Positions 1-8,812 of a DNA stretch of 64,000 nucleotides are shown here, piece by piece. Within the stretch, counting starts at the first letter, position 1. The number at the start of each line of letters is the position of its first letter. Location: assembly GCA_019359495.1 (NCBI GenBank), contig JAHHHF010000078.1, forward strand, positions 40,149 through 104,148, read 5' to 3'. The translations under genes were made by a program, and so were the position numbers. Under the pieces are notes generated by a model that worked only from the letters and a program-made list of their open reading frames with translations, did not search any database and had not been told where the DNA came from. Source of the stretch: Goleter apudmare HA4340-LM2 (lineage in GTDB: Bacteria > Cyanobacteriota > Cyanobacteriia > Cyanobacteriales > Nostocaceae).

Positions 1-909
1 CTCACCCAGATTTTTCCCGTGAATTTCCCCCCCGGAACGCAGCAAAGCCTCAACAATTTGGCTGTGTCCCTGCAAGGCGGCTACAAGTAGAGGTGTATCA
101 CCCAGGTAGTTCCTAATTTGAAAATTTGCACCCCTGTTAAGTAATTCCTGCACCACATCAACGTAACCTTCCACAACCGCAAGATGTAGGGCTGTTTCAC
201 CATCTCCATCTTGGAGATTCATCTCGGCACATTGATCAAGTAACGCTGCCACAATCCCGCTATTTCCTGCGGCTGCGGCTGCTAATAGGGCAGTTGTGCC
301 ATCCTGATTTCTTACCTGCACATCAGCCCCAGCTGCTAGCAGTGTTTGCACAACATCCACATATCCCAAGTCTGCGGCGATCATTAACAGTGTCTCGCCA
401 TCTTCATCTTTAGTATTGACATCTGTATTACTTTGTAGGATTGCTTGCACAACGGCTGTATGTCCGTGCTTCACTGCTAATTTCAAGGCGGTGTCATCAT
501 CTTGATCTGCGACATTTACCTGAGCTCCAGCAGCCAGTAGAACTTTTACTACATCAACATAACCTTTAAGCGCTGCTGCCATCAAAGCTGTGCTGCCATC
601 TTCGTTGGTGGTATTAACATCAGCACCCCTAGACACTAAAAGTTTTACGGTATCCAGTTGATTAGCACTCGCAGCTAACATCAAAGCCGTCAATCCGTAG
701 CGCCTTCTGGGTAAATTAATTTTAGCTCCAGCATCCAATAGCGATCGCACAATTTCTGTATAGCCTAGATTAGCAGCAAACATTAACGCCGTAGTGCCAT
801 CTTGATCGCACACGTCTACCTCGACACCGGCAGCTAGTAGGGTACACAGCCGCTTCATATCACCACTTTTAGCAGCTACCAGCAACAGCAAATCTTTGTT
901 TTCAGTCAT
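1..909 (-). CDS. Ankyrin-repeat protein, C-terminal part outside the window
   Basis: The frame starts at an ATG (907-909) and stays open for 303 codons to the left edge, so the end of the gene is missing. From about residue 8 on, the protein consists of consecutive ~33-residue ankyrin repeats, roughly nine in view, with the usual pattern of a TALMxAA helix, a Gly turn, a (D/E)xVxxLLxAGA helix and an N/D-rich beta-hairpin. Such arrays are protein-protein interaction scaffolds. No signal peptide, membrane segment or extra catalytic domain is visible in this part. The N-terminus MTENKDLLLLVAAKSGD is typical of cytoplasmic cyanobacterial ankyrin proteins. The partner is unknown. The gene has its own promoter region, since DUF4079 is transcribed divergently. 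Confidence 0.9.
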   Translation of the reverse strand, partial: MTENKDLLLLVAAKSGDMKRLCTLLAAGVEVDVCDQDGTTALMFAANLGYTEIVRSLLDAGAKINLPRRRYGLTALMLAASANQLDTVKLLVSRGADVNTTNEDGSTALMAAALKGYVDVVKVLLAAGAQVNVADQDDDTALKLAVKHGHTAVVQAILQSNTDVNTKDEDGETLLMIAADLGYVDVVQTLLAAGADVQVRNQDGTTALLAAAAAGNSGIVAALLDQCAEMNLQDGDGETALHLAVVEGYVDVVQELLNRGANFQIRNYLGDTPLLVAALQGHSQIVEALLRSGGEIHGKNLGE

Positions 910-1135
910 GGATAAGATTCCGCATAGGCGGGTTTTGTGGATTTAGCCTCAGAATTTAGTCTGAGATTGTTTATCCACTTTTGCAAGAGGGGGAGTGGAG
1001 GATGAGGGAGATCAGGGTAATTTGCAAATTGCTTACTCATCTCCGTATCTCTACTTTCCGCCATCTACTTCTGCGAACACTGAAAATAGAGTTATGCTAA
1101 TTTTTATGAAGATTTAAGAATCAAGCGAGAACACT

Positions 1136-1606
1136 ATGAGTTTGGAACTTTCTGCATCATTTAAGTATTGGCTGAATTTCTTTCACCCACTGATCATGTG
1201 GGCACTATTCGCACTCTCGCTTTATGCTGCCTACCTGGGGTTACAAGTACAGCGTACTAGAAACGCTCAAGGTGAAGAGAAAAAAGAACTAATTAAAGGT
1301 AGATATACCATTAAGCATCACCAAATTGGGTCTATACTCTTAGGTCTCTTAGTAGCAGGCTCAATTGGCGGTATGGCTGTTACTTACATTAATAATGGTA
1401 AGTTGTTTGTTGGGCCTCATCTTTTAGTAGGACTCGGCGTCACAAGTATTGTGGCTTTTTCTGCTGCTTTGTCTCCTTATATGCAAAAAGGAGCAAATTG
1501 GGCGCGTGTAACCCATATTTTACTGAATTTTACACTTTTGGGGCTGTTTGCTTGGCAGGCTGTGACTGGTATGCAAATTGTCCAAAGAATTCTGACTAAT
1601 GCATAG
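1136..1606 (+). CDS. DUF4079 family membrane protein
   Basis: This is a 156-residue protein with four predicted membrane segments (about residues 13-35, 64-84, 94-114 and 124-145). A charged cytoplasmic loop (about 38-60) separates the first segment from the rest. Several histidines lie in or next to the membrane segments (H17, H61, H62, H95, H127), which would allow a cofactor, but this is speculation. The length and pattern match the cyanobacterial/plastid DUF4079 family, whose biochemical function is not established. It is a single gene, divergent from the ankyrin gene and convergent with the DUF1997 gene. A strong inverted repeat follows its stop codon. Confidence 0.8.
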   Translation: MSLELSASFKYWLNFFHPLIMWALFALSLYAAYLGLQVQRTRNAQGEEKKELIKGRYTIKHHQIGSILLGLLVAGSIGGMAVTYINNGKLFVGPHLLVGLGVTSIVAFSAALSPYMQKGANWARVTHILLNFTLLGLFAWQAVTGMQIVQRILTNA

Positions 1607-1614
1607 TTAGTCAA

Positions 1615-1654
1615 GAGTCCAGAGTCATGAAATTTGACCCTTGACTCTGGACTC
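1615..1654. terminator. Inverted repeat between convergent genes
   Basis: A perfect 13-bp inverted repeat, GAGTCCAGAGTCA (1615-1627) and TGACTCTGGACTC (1642-1654), with a 14-nt loop. It sits in the 53-bp gap between the convergent DUF4079 and DUF1997 genes. There is no long T-run on either side. It may act as a bidirectional terminator or 3'-end stabiliser. The arms are built from the AGAGTCC/TTGACTC heptamer-type simple repeats found in other spacers of this window. Confidence 0.55.
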
Positions 1655-1659
1655 CGGAC

Positions 1660-2343
1660 TCATTTCTTTTTCTTAAAACTGGCGGGAAAAGTTAATCCTA
1701 AAGACTGATGAAAATCTTCTTGGACTTTGCGTGTTAAACGGCGGGAGACTTGGCGAACAATTTGATTAAGTAAGCGATCGCCTGTAGATTGAATTAAAGA
1801 CTTGGGTAATCGCTGAATAAACCGGGGAAAATGAAGTTCAACCTCCAAATCTAATTCCCATTCCACTCGTGTTACCTCCGCTAGATGAGAGGGAGCATCC
1901 TTGACTACATCCTCTAATAGCTGTAGCGATGCTCGATAGTCTACGTCATAACCAGGGGGATGGTAATCAGGAACAGGGATAGTCCGAATGCGGTAGACAC
2001 CTGACTCTGGGGGTAAGAGTTCCAAGCCAACTTTTGGCTCAATTTCATAACCAAAAGAGCCAAATTTCCCCACGATTACAGCGTAGCCATTTTCTCCCAG
2101 TGGATGCACCTTCATGGGTTCAGCACAGCGCAAAAACCATGAAGCATGACCATTAAGATACTCAGCAACTGTTTGTGCTGGTGCATACATTTCCATATAA
2201 TCTTGATAGCGACCATAAAATTTTGTAGGCGTCGCTACATTTACTCCTGTGAGTGCATCCTCAGCTTCTGCTTGGCCTGACGCCACAGGTAAAATTGCTT
2301 CTGTTATTTCCAAAGATGGGTATTCACCGTTTCTCGAAAGCAT
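1660..2343 (-). CDS. DUF1997 family protein
   Basis: A soluble 227-residue protein without a signal peptide or membrane segment. The central part (about 40-190) has the START/SRPBCC-like flavour seen in DUF1997 proteins of cyanobacteria and plastids: an FYGRYQDYMEMYAP start, a YLNGHASWFLRCAEPM motif and a basic, Arg/Lys-rich C-terminal helix (RLTRKVQEDFHQSLG) ending in KKKK. The function of the family is not established, and lipid or pigment binding is only a structural guess. The gene is monocistronic and converges on the DUF4079 gene. Several in-frame options are poor, so the first ATG was kept. Confidence 0.75.
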   Translation of the reverse strand: MLSRNGEYPSLEITEAILPVASGQAEAEDALTGVNVATPTKFYGRYQDYMEMYAPAQTVAEYLNGHASWFLRCAEPMKVHPLGENGYAVIVGKFGSFGYEIEPKVGLELLPPESGVYRIRTIPVPDYHPPGYDVDYRASLQLLEDVVKDAPSHLAEVTRVEWELDLEVELHFPRFIQRLPKSLIQSTGDRLLNQIVRQVSRRLTRKVQEDFHQSLGLTFPASFKKKK

Positions 2344-2521
2344 ACATGCGTTCCTGTATTCTTTGGCGTTTGTCTATATTCATCATTCCCGGCCTGCGTG
2401 GGTAGTTTCGCACTCAGATTATATTTTGGCGAAATCCTTATCAATCTGTCATGAACTTCATAGAATCACTACAATAGGAAGCTGAACAATCATATAACAG
2501 ATTTATAGGATAGCGTTTATC

Positions 2522-3178
2522 ATGAGAGCATTTGTAGCAGGGGCCACAGGCGAAACGGGTCGCCGAATTGTGCAAGAACTGATAGCGCGTAATATTCTTG
2601 TCCGTGCTTTGGTGCGAGATACACAGAAAGCCAGAGAGATTTTACCTCCTGAAGCTGAGTTAATAGTGGGTGATATATTAAACTCAGACAGCTTAAATGC
2701 TGCTTTGGGAGATAGCACAGTCCTACTGTGTGCTACTGGAGCCAGACCTAGCTTTGATCCCACTGGCCCCTATAAAGTGGATTTTGAAGGAACTAAAAAT
2801 TTAGTTAATGTAGCTAAAGCCAAGGGAATTGAGCATTTTGTTTTGGTTTCTTCTTTGTGTACTTCCCTGCTATTCCATCCCCTGAATTTGTTTTGGCTGG
2901 TTTTGGTTTGGAAAAAGCAAGCTGAGGAATACATTCAAAAAAGCGGTCTTACATACACGATTGTCCGTCCCGGTGGGTTAAAGAATGAAGATAACTCCAA
3001 CCCGATCATCATGCAGAGTGCTGATACCTTATTTGATGGCAGCATTCCCCGGCAAAAAGTTGCCCAGGTTAGTGTAGAAGCCCTATTTGAACCAACAGCA
3101 AAAAATAAAATTGTCGAGATTGTGTCTCAACCAGATGCGGCGGCTAAAAGCTTTGGGGAATTATTTCAACAGTGCTAA
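2522..3178 (+). CDS. Atypical short-chain dehydrogenase/NAD(P)-binding protein
   Basis: A 218-residue Rossmann protein of the NmrA/atypical SDR class. The N-terminal glycine motif GATGETG (residues 7-13) follows the first beta strand, and an Arg-rich LVRALVRDT stretch suggests NADP preference. GDILNSD marks the next strand. The canonical SDR YxxxK catalytic pair is not evident: the region after VLVSSL reads LFWLVLVWKKQAEEY. The protein may therefore be a regulatory or scaffold SDR like the Ycf39/TIC62 relatives, rather than a classical dehydrogenase. The substrate is unknown. It converges on the Rieske oxygenase gene with only 14 bp between stop codons. Confidence 0.82.
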   Translation: MRAFVAGATGETGRRIVQELIARNILVRALVRDTQKAREILPPEAELIVGDILNSDSLNAALGDSTVLLCATGARPSFDPTGPYKVDFEGTKNLVNVAKAKGIEHFVLVSSLCTSLLFHPLNLFWLVLVWKKQAEEYIQKSGLTYTIVRPGGLKNEDNSNPIIMQSADTLFDGSIPRQKVAQVSVEALFEPTAKNKIVEIVSQPDAAAKSFGELFQQC

Positions 3179-3192
3179 TGGTAACGAAAAAT

Positions 3193-4638
3193 TTATTTTT
3201 TCTCCGGCAAATTCCGTGGGGGAATGGCTCTACCAATGTAAAATTTTTGCTCTAAGTTACTCAGTCCCAGCCATGTAGCACCAAAGGCTAGGGGGGTGAC
3301 TGTGGTAAACCCAACTGCTAACAATGATGTGTTGTCCAAAAAGAACACCAGCAGTGGTAGAGTTATCCAAGCGATCGCACCCAACACCGCACACCAAAAT
3401 TTCAATTGCTGAATTCTAGCTAACGCCGCCCTACAGCTAGCACACTTCTTTGTATGAGAATGATAACGGTCTAATAACTGCTCTTTAGACAATCTCGGCG
3501 GTAATGCTTCTCCTGGAAATGGGTTGGCTTGGTAATCATTCACCCACTGGCGCAACTCAAAGACAAAGCTGTCTGCTTTGGTGGGGAGGTAGAAAGCCTT
3601 AGCAAAATTACTGCTCCCACCCTTGGCTTCCAAATAACGTTCCTGGTAGTGCAAGAAAATTTGGTCATCTTCCAAAATTGCATTTTGTCCCAGGTGGGAA
3701 TACCAACGTGGGGTCAACTTCATCAATAAACCAGGAAGTTTATTGGGAAACTTAAAAGGAAAACGGGCGAACAGGCGACATTCACCTTTGCGGATGGGTG
3801 TAGCATAGACAACAGTCACAGTCCTACCAAACTGCTGAGATGTGAGGTCATGCCACATTAACCCAGGGGCAATAAACTTTGTGTCTTGGCGTCCTAGTGT
3901 ACCCCGGCGTGGCCCTTCCTCCCAGACACCTGTGAACCCTTGTTTTCCAGAGTATATGACCTCCAACTCCACCGGAACAGCGTTGGCTCTATTGCCTACC
4001 GAACGGTGATGCGTGAAAGGCAGATGGCTGGAATCCAAAACATTTTCTAGCAGTGTCAGCGCATCGTAAGGTAAATCACGAAATGTATTCAAACATACCC
4101 ATTCACTTGGTGTTTCCGCTAATGGGTCAACGATGGGAACCTTAGTTTTAGTGGCGTTCTCTGGTTTTCCAGGGTAGACAAACAATAAACCCTGGCGTTC
4201 TGTTGTCGGTAGCGATGCCACACAAGCCCGCCCAGAAGTCTCTGCCGTACCACCTGTAACCTGCTGCGGAATGCGATCGCATTTACCAGAACCCGCAAAC
4301 GCCCAGCCATGATAGGGACACTCCAACAGCCCATCCTCCGTAACCCTGCCTTCTGAAAGAGGTGCAAGGCGATGGGGACATTGATCGGCAAACGCCCGCC
4401 AAAGTTGAGCTTGCTTGTCCCACCAGATCACAATATCTCTCCCCAATAATGTAAAAGGCATCGGCTGGGATTTATCCAGATCATCAAGATAAAATACTGG
4501 ATACCATACCTCTTGAGAGTCAAAATAATCCGGGTCATTGCCACCTGCGGGAATCTCTTCCACAGTGCGATCGCCTAGGTTGGGGCGTAGCCCATCGCTT
4601 AAATTAACCACGCTTTCCAGCATTTTCTTAGTTGACAA
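3193..4638 (-). CDS. Rieske oxygenase of the pheophorbide a oxygenase (PaO/LLS1/ACD1) type
   Basis: A 481-residue protein with a Rieske [2Fe-2S] motif (C87-x-H89 and C107-x2-H110) and a mononuclear iron motif N199-x2-D202-x2-H205-x4-H210. A C-terminal CxxC pair (C399, C402) is followed by two hydrophobic segments (about 413-458) that would anchor it in a membrane. This order (Rieske, iron site, CxxC, membrane anchor) is that of the plant PaO/LLS1/TIC55 family, which oxygenates chlorophyll breakdown products or related substrates in the chloroplast envelope or thylakoid. The substrate in cyanobacteria is not certain. The ATG at 4638 gives an N-terminal extension of about 40 residues before the conserved VWYPVFYLDDL start of the fold. 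Confidence 0.88.
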   Translation of the reverse strand: MSTKKMLESVVNLSDGLRPNLGDRTVEEIPAGGNDPDYFDSQEVWYPVFYLDDLDKSQPMPFTLLGRDIVIWWDKQAQLWRAFADQCPHRLAPLSEGRVTEDGLLECPYHGWAFAGSGKCDRIPQQVTGGTAETSGRACVASLPTTERQGLLFVYPGKPENATKTKVPIVDPLAETPSEWVCLNTFRDLPYDALTLLENVLDSSHLPFTHHRSVGNRANAVPVELEVIYSGKQGFTGVWEEGPRRGTLGRQDTKFIAPGLMWHDLTSQQFGRTVTVVYATPIRKGECRLFARFPFKFPNKLPGLLMKLTPRWYSHLGQNAILEDDQIFLHYQERYLEAKGGSSNFAKAFYLPTKADSFVFELRQWVNDYQANPFPGEALPPRLSKEQLLDRYHSHTKKCASCRAALARIQQLKFWCAVLGAIAWITLPLLVFFLDNTSLLAVGFTTVTPLAFGATWLGLSNLEQKFYIGRAIPPRNLPEKK

Positions 4639-5106
4639 GCTTTATATCTACAACCAACTGTATTCTACTGATCAAAACTATAAATTTGCTGGAAATACTT
4701 GCCATCTCCGATAAAATTATTTCATCAGGTGTAACTCTCTTGCTAGATGCTCACAACCTTGCACAAATTTCACACTTTATTTTGCTGTAAATCTGATACA
4801 GCAAGACTTTTTAGCATCAACATAAATGAAAATTAGCTGATTCTTTTTATTCTGAATGCTAACCGAAATGCATAATGAGTAAGATGTGGGAACCCCCTAC
4901 ATTGATCAATCTGTCTCATCTGATAGGTAGACGCTATTGTAGAGAGAATATGAAAACTCCAGCTTGAGTCAAAAAAACAAAAAACACGCCTAGCGCGTTG
5001 TTAGTTCCTGGTAGTTCATCTAGATGAGTGAGTTCCTGTATTATCTATGGGAAACTACTGTATAAGCAAGTGTCCAATAGATACTCAATGTGATTAGACG
5101 AGCAGC
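4639..5106. other. Intergenic region between divergent genes
   Basis: This 468-bp AT-rich spacer carries the promoters of the PaO-like gene (minus) and the SpoIID-like gene (plus). I see no open frame with coding character, no tRNA and no long inverted repeat. Confidence 0.5.
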
Positions 5107-6255
5107 ATGAAATTCCAACTGTTATTAGGCTCTTTATTTTCCCAAATTAAAGGACGTCCTTGGTGGGTAGGTATCCTCCTGTGGTTTGCTTTAGTTGCTC
5201 CAGCACAAGCATCTGTCATCTTGCGGGTAGCAATAGAGAGGAATGTCAACCAAGTAAGTGTTGGCAGTTCTACAACTGCAACAGTCAAAGATAGCACTGG
5301 TCGTAGTCTCGGACAATTACCAGCGAGAACTGCTTTTTATGCCCAAGCTGTGCCCGGTGGAGTAGCTTTAGATAAATGGCAATCTGGTTTATTTTGGATT
5401 GAGCCGACAGACAAAGGATTTGTTTATATTGGCGATCGCTGGTATCGGGGGAGAACTCTAGTTGTCCCCACCGACAAAGGCTTAACTGCTGTTAACTGGG
5501 TAGCTTTAGAAGAATATCTCTATAGCGTCATCGGTGGCGAAATGGATTCTAGATGGCCCCCAGAAGCACTAAAAGCCCAAGCGATCGCTGCCCGTACCTA
5601 TGCCCTCTACGAGCGAGAAAAACAGCGCACTACTAATCCCATTTATGATTTAGGTGCTAGCCCAGATCGTTGGCAAATTTACAAAGGCGTGATTAGTGAA
5701 TCTCCTAATACTTACGCCGCCGTGGATTCTACCGCCGGGAAAGTACTAACTCATAACAACAAAATTATTCTCTCTGTTTTCCATGCTTGCTCTGGTGGAC
5801 ATACGGAAAATGTGGAAGATGTTTGGGGTAACACCTTACCATACCTGCGTGCTGTACAAGACTACGATCAAAATATTAAAGAGTGCAATTGGGTAAGAAC
5901 CTTCTCCCCAACTGAAATTAGCGCCAGAATTTCTGGTGTAGGTAATGTCAAAGATGTAGTTGCAGAGGCATTCTCTCCTTTCCGCAGTGTGAAAGCTTTG
6001 AGAATTGTCGGTGATAAGGGCACAAAGGTATTACAAGGTGAAGATGTGCGTACCGCCCTCAGACTCAAAAGCACCCGTTTCAATGTCAGCAAAGGGGCAG
6101 ACGGTAGCTTTGTACTCCAAGGATTGGGTTACGGCCACGGCTTAGGTATGAGTCAGTGGGGAGCGTATAATCTTGCCCAGCGAGGTGCAAACCATCTGCA
6201 AATTTTGGGACACTATTACAAAGGTGTAGCCTTGACGCCCATTCAGCCGAAGTAG
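5107..6255 (+). CDS. SpoIID/LytB domain protein, peptidoglycan-active
   Basis: A 382-residue exported protein. A hydrophobic segment (about 18-36, ending APAQAS) looks like a signal peptide. The SpoIID core follows: EEYLYSVIGGEM with the conserved glutamate E145 and the helix EALKAQAIAARTYAL (about 153-167). The C-terminal signature is GYGHGLGMSQWGA. In Bacillus, SpoIID is a lytic transglycosylase and the equivalent glutamate is catalytic, so a role in cell-wall remodelling in the periplasm is likely. In filamentous cyanobacteria, septum or nanopore remodelling is a plausible but unproven role. The gene stands alone. ATG at 5107 gives a sensible signal peptide. Confidence 0.87.
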   Translation: MKFQLLLGSLFSQIKGRPWWVGILLWFALVAPAQASVILRVAIERNVNQVSVGSSTTATVKDSTGRSLGQLPARTAFYAQAVPGGVALDKWQSGLFWIEPTDKGFVYIGDRWYRGRTLVVPTDKGLTAVNWVALEEYLYSVIGGEMDSRWPPEALKAQAIAARTYALYEREKQRTTNPIYDLGASPDRWQIYKGVISESPNTYAAVDSTAGKVLTHNNKIILSVFHACSGGHTENVEDVWGNTLPYLRAVQDYDQNIKECNWVRTFSPTEISARISGVGNVKDVVAEAFSPFRSVKALRIVGDKGTKVLQGEDVRTALRLKSTRFNVSKGADGSFVLQGLGYGHGLGMSQWGAYNLAQRGANHLQILGHYYKGVALTPIQPK

Positions 6256-6616
6256 TTGTAAGTGAGGCAGATGAGGGGTAATTGACTCGCTCCTCTATCT
6301 TGCCTCACACAGATAAATTTGGATTTCTAGTTAGTACATGATTTCATAAGTTCATAACGAATTAAATTCATCAAGACTCTGCACCCCTGCACGCTGACTC
6401 AGCATACCTCTGCATTAAAAAAACCACAAATTAATGCAAAGCTGTACTTAACTGTGAGCGATCGCTTTTTCCTAAAAATTTTGCATGTGGAAGAAAGAGT
6501 TAATTGCTCAACTAAATTTTTTCTTTAACCTTTGTTGCAACTTATTTTTAACCTCACAAAAACTCGATATCTTAAAGGTAATTCCTACTGTGATAAAGCC
6601 GGGGGATATAGTAGCC
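6256..6616. other. Intergenic region with an 8-bp inverted repeat
   Basis: This 361-bp spacer contains an inverted repeat TGCATTAA (6411-6418) / TTAATGCA (6431-6438) with a 12-nt loop and one HIP1 site. The repeat could be an operator or hairpin for the small membrane gene downstream. Nothing else was recognised. Confidence 0.4.
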
Positions 6617-6718
6617 ATGATGCAAATATTTTGGTTTTCAATTCTCTGCTTTGTTTTTTTAATTGGGCTGACACTTGTGGCAGAAGCTTGGTTCTATGAC
6701 GAAGAACAGGAGTTGTAA
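6617..6718 (+). CDS. Small single-span membrane protein, 33 residues
   Basis: A short frame starting at tandem ATGs (6617, 6620), with a G-rich stretch about 12 nt upstream that may serve as ribosome-binding site. It has one membrane segment (about residues 3-23, MQIFWFSILCFVFLIGLT and following) and an acidic tail, WFYDEEQEL. The frame is open further upstream to 6485, but that part (Cys/Phe/Asn-rich) lacks protein-like character. The size and topology are those of small thylakoid-complex subunits (Psb, Pet or Ndh type). I cannot match it to any named one. The next gene, pyrR, is convergent. Confidence 0.5.
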   Translation: MMQIFWFSILCFVFLIGLTLVAEAWFYDEEQEL

Positions 6719-6777
6719 CAGTACCTATCTGCACTCTGTCATCTCCCTCATGTCCTTCACCCCCAATGCCCCATGCC

Positions 6778-7320
6778 CTAATCTGCAATCAACTCCACCG
6801 CATCCCGACCATCCAAGTCTTGTAAATAAACCTTGACCACCTCTTCTTTCGCTGTAGGTAGTTTTTTCCCAACAAAATCTGGATGTATCGGTAACTCTCG
6901 ATGACCCCTATCTACCAAAACAGCCAAACGAATTACCTCTGGTCTACCGTATTCATTAACTGCATTCAAAGCAGCGCGAATCGTCCTACCTTTAAAAATT
7001 ACATCATCCACGAGGACAACTGTCTTCCCTGTCAGGTCAAAAGGGATATTGGTTTTCGCTGGAGTCCGCAACCCAATTTTGTCGAGGTCATCTCGATAAA
7101 ATGTGATATCCAACGCACCTACCTCTACAGATATGCCTTCTAGTACCTCAATTTGTCGCGCCAGTAATTCAGCTAACAGTGGACCCCTAGTGTAAATGCC
7201 CAAGAGTACCAGTTGCGATAAATCCCGCGTCCGCTCCACAATCTGAGAGGCAAGGCGAGTCACGGTGCGACGGAGTTCTTCTGATGATAGAATTTCAACT
7301 ACTTTGACAGACATAGCCAT
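6778..7320 (-). CDS. pyrR: PyrR bifunctional pyrimidine regulator / uracil phosphoribosyltransferase
   Basis: A 180-residue type I phosphoribosyltransferase. The PRPP-binding loop is [16 protein letters not shown] (about residues 100-115), and [15 protein letters not shown] and DITFYRDDL are further family motifs. The length matches PyrR. In Bacillus, PyrR binds pyr mRNA and promotes attenuation in the presence of UMP, and it also has weak UPRTase activity. No pyr biosynthetic gene lies nearby, so here it either acts in trans or mainly as UPRTase. The second Met (MSVKVVE, start 7314) is an equally possible start. It is last in a minus-strand run Rrf2-cobD-pyrR, with 34 bp to cobD. Confidence 0.92.
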   Translation of the reverse strand: MAMSVKVVEILSSEELRRTVTRLASQIVERTRDLSQLVLLGIYTRGPLLAELLARQIEVLEGISVEVGALDITFYRDDLDKIGLRTPAKTNIPFDLTGKTVVLVDDVIFKGRTIRAALNAVNEYGRPEVIRLAVLVDRGHRELPIHPDFVGKKLPTAKEEVVKVYLQDLDGRDAVELIAD

Positions 7321-7354
7321 AAACCGATACCTCTGAGCAGTAAATTAACTATAT

Positions 7355-8323
7355 TTACCTATTTAGGGGTATTAATAATATAGCGATCGCTACCCCTAAC
7401 CAAAGTAAAAAACAATATGCTGTCAATTGCAAAGCTCTCTCAATAGTACTTGGTGTTATGGGATAAATTGCATCTCCCAAAGGTGGTTTATATTTAGCAA
7501 CTCCCCGATACCAGTTCGTACCTCCCATTTGTACACCCAAAATCGCCGCATAGACACACTCACTCCATCCAGAATTAGGGCTAGGATCACTAACAGCATC
7601 CCGGCGACAAATTCGCCACACATACAACGGTTCACCTGACAATAATGCCAAAGTCATTACTGTGAAGCGACAAGGAACCCAAGTTAAGCAATCTTCTAAC
7701 CTGGCGCTAAACCACCCCAAATAAGTATAAGGTGCTTCTCGATAACCAATCATCGAATCCAGGGTACTACTAGCTTTGTATGCTAAAGCTAAAGGGGCAG
7801 CCCCTACAAATGGGATGAATGCTCCCACAATTGCATAAAAAAGCGGAGCCATCACCCCATCAGTAGCATTTTCTGTGACTGTTTCTAAAACGGCACGCAA
7901 AATTTCTACTTCTGAAAGATTTTCTGTATCTCGACCCACATAATTACTTAAAATATTACGAGCCTCTGCCAACTTTCCGCCTCTTAATGGTTTTAAAACA
8001 GCAACTGCTGCTGTTCTCAAACTTGACAAAGCAAAACAGCTGGCGAGGAGAATGCTTTCTAAGGAAATTCCCAATAACGGATGTAGGGATTTAGCACTAT
8101 AAATTATCAACCAGCCAATAGAACCACTCCCAACTATTAAGATTATGCCTAGTGCAATTCCAGCTAGGCGTTGTGTTAAAGAATGATGACAATATTTGTG
8201 AGCGGATTTAGTCAGGTGAGAAATTACCCACCCCATAGCTTGCACTGGATGGGGCCATCCCCAGGGATCACCAATTAAGTAATCTAAACCGGCAGCAATA
8301 ATTAAGATGATGGCCGATGTCAT
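7355..8323 (-). CDS. cobD: Adenosylcobinamide-phosphate synthase CobD/CbiB
   Basis: A 322-residue polytopic membrane protein of the CobD/CbiB family, which attaches aminopropanol (phosphate) to cobyrinic acid a,c-diamide derivatives in cobamide synthesis. Visible motifs: DYLIGDPWGWPHPVQAMG at the N-terminus, the central ENATDGVMAPLFY, and ALAYKASSTLDSMIGY. The frame is open to 8365, but the ATG at 8323 is chosen because the sequence AAAGGAG lies just upstream (about 8327-8333) and the protein then begins MTSAIILIIAAGLDYL, as in the family. It lies 45 bp downstream of the Rrf2 regulator gene, probably in one transcript. In Nostoc relatives the product would be a pseudocobalamin precursor. Confidence 0.92.
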   Translation of the reverse strand: MTSAIILIIAAGLDYLIGDPWGWPHPVQAMGWVISHLTKSAHKYCHHSLTQRLAGIALGIILIVGSGSIGWLIIYSAKSLHPLLGISLESILLASCFALSSLRTAAVAVLKPLRGGKLAEARNILSNYVGRDTENLSEVEILRAVLETVTENATDGVMAPLFYAIVGAFIPFVGAAPLALAYKASSTLDSMIGYREAPYTYLGWFSARLEDCLTWVPCRFTVMTLALLSGEPLYVWRICRRDAVSDPSPNSGWSECVYAAILGVQMGGTNWYRGVAKYKPPLGDAIYPITPSTIERALQLTAYCFLLWLGVAIAILLIPLNR

Positions 8324-8368
8324 TTCTCCTTTGTCCTTTGTGAATAACCAATGACCATTGACCATTGA

Positions 8369-8812
8369 CTAAACCACAAAATTGGCTTCTTCTCCAAGGG
8401 ATGCTTGCCAGCTGCGAGCATCATAATAAAGGTCGGCCAGCGTAATACTATACAAAGCTTCTTTGAGTTTTTGGTTGAGTCTCTGCCAGAGGGTGAATGT
8501 TACCCAGTCTTCAGTTTGTGCTGGTGTGGGTGTAGGTCTAGGTAAATGGGTAATCGCTTCACCGACTGCTTCTAAAATTTGTCCGATAGAAATTTGTACA
8601 GGCTCTCGTGCTAATTGGTATCCACCAATGCTACCGCGAATTGATTTGACTAAACCAGCACGACGCATTTCTATCAGCAACTTTTCTAGGTAAGGAGCAG
8701 GAATATCTTGACGCTTGGCAATTGCTCTGACAGATGCAGGCCCATAACTTGGTTGTAAGCTTAAATCTAGCAAAGCTTTTACACTGTAGTGTCCTTTGGT
8801 AGTTAGTTTCAT
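8369..8812 (-). CDS. Rrf2 family transcriptional regulator lacking cysteines
   Basis: A 147-residue Rrf2-type winged-helix regulator. MKLTTKGHYSVKALLDLS starts the DNA-binding domain, AIAKRQDIPAPYLEKLL is the recognition region and SIRGSIGGYQLAR is the wing. IscR and NsrR bind Fe-S clusters through three cysteines after about residue 90. This protein contains no cysteine at all, so it cannot use that sensing mode. Its LPRPTPTPAQTEDW segment replaces the cluster loop. It is the first gene of a putative Rrf2-cobD-pyrR transcript and divergent from calA. The ligand and targets are unknown. Confidence 0.88.
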   Translation of the reverse strand: MKLTTKGHYSVKALLDLSLQPSYGPASVRAIAKRQDIPAPYLEKLLIEMRRAGLVKSIRGSIGGYQLAREPVQISIGQILEAVGEAITHLPRPTPTPAQTEDWVTFTLWQRLNQKLKEALYSITLADLYYDARSWQASLGEEANFVV

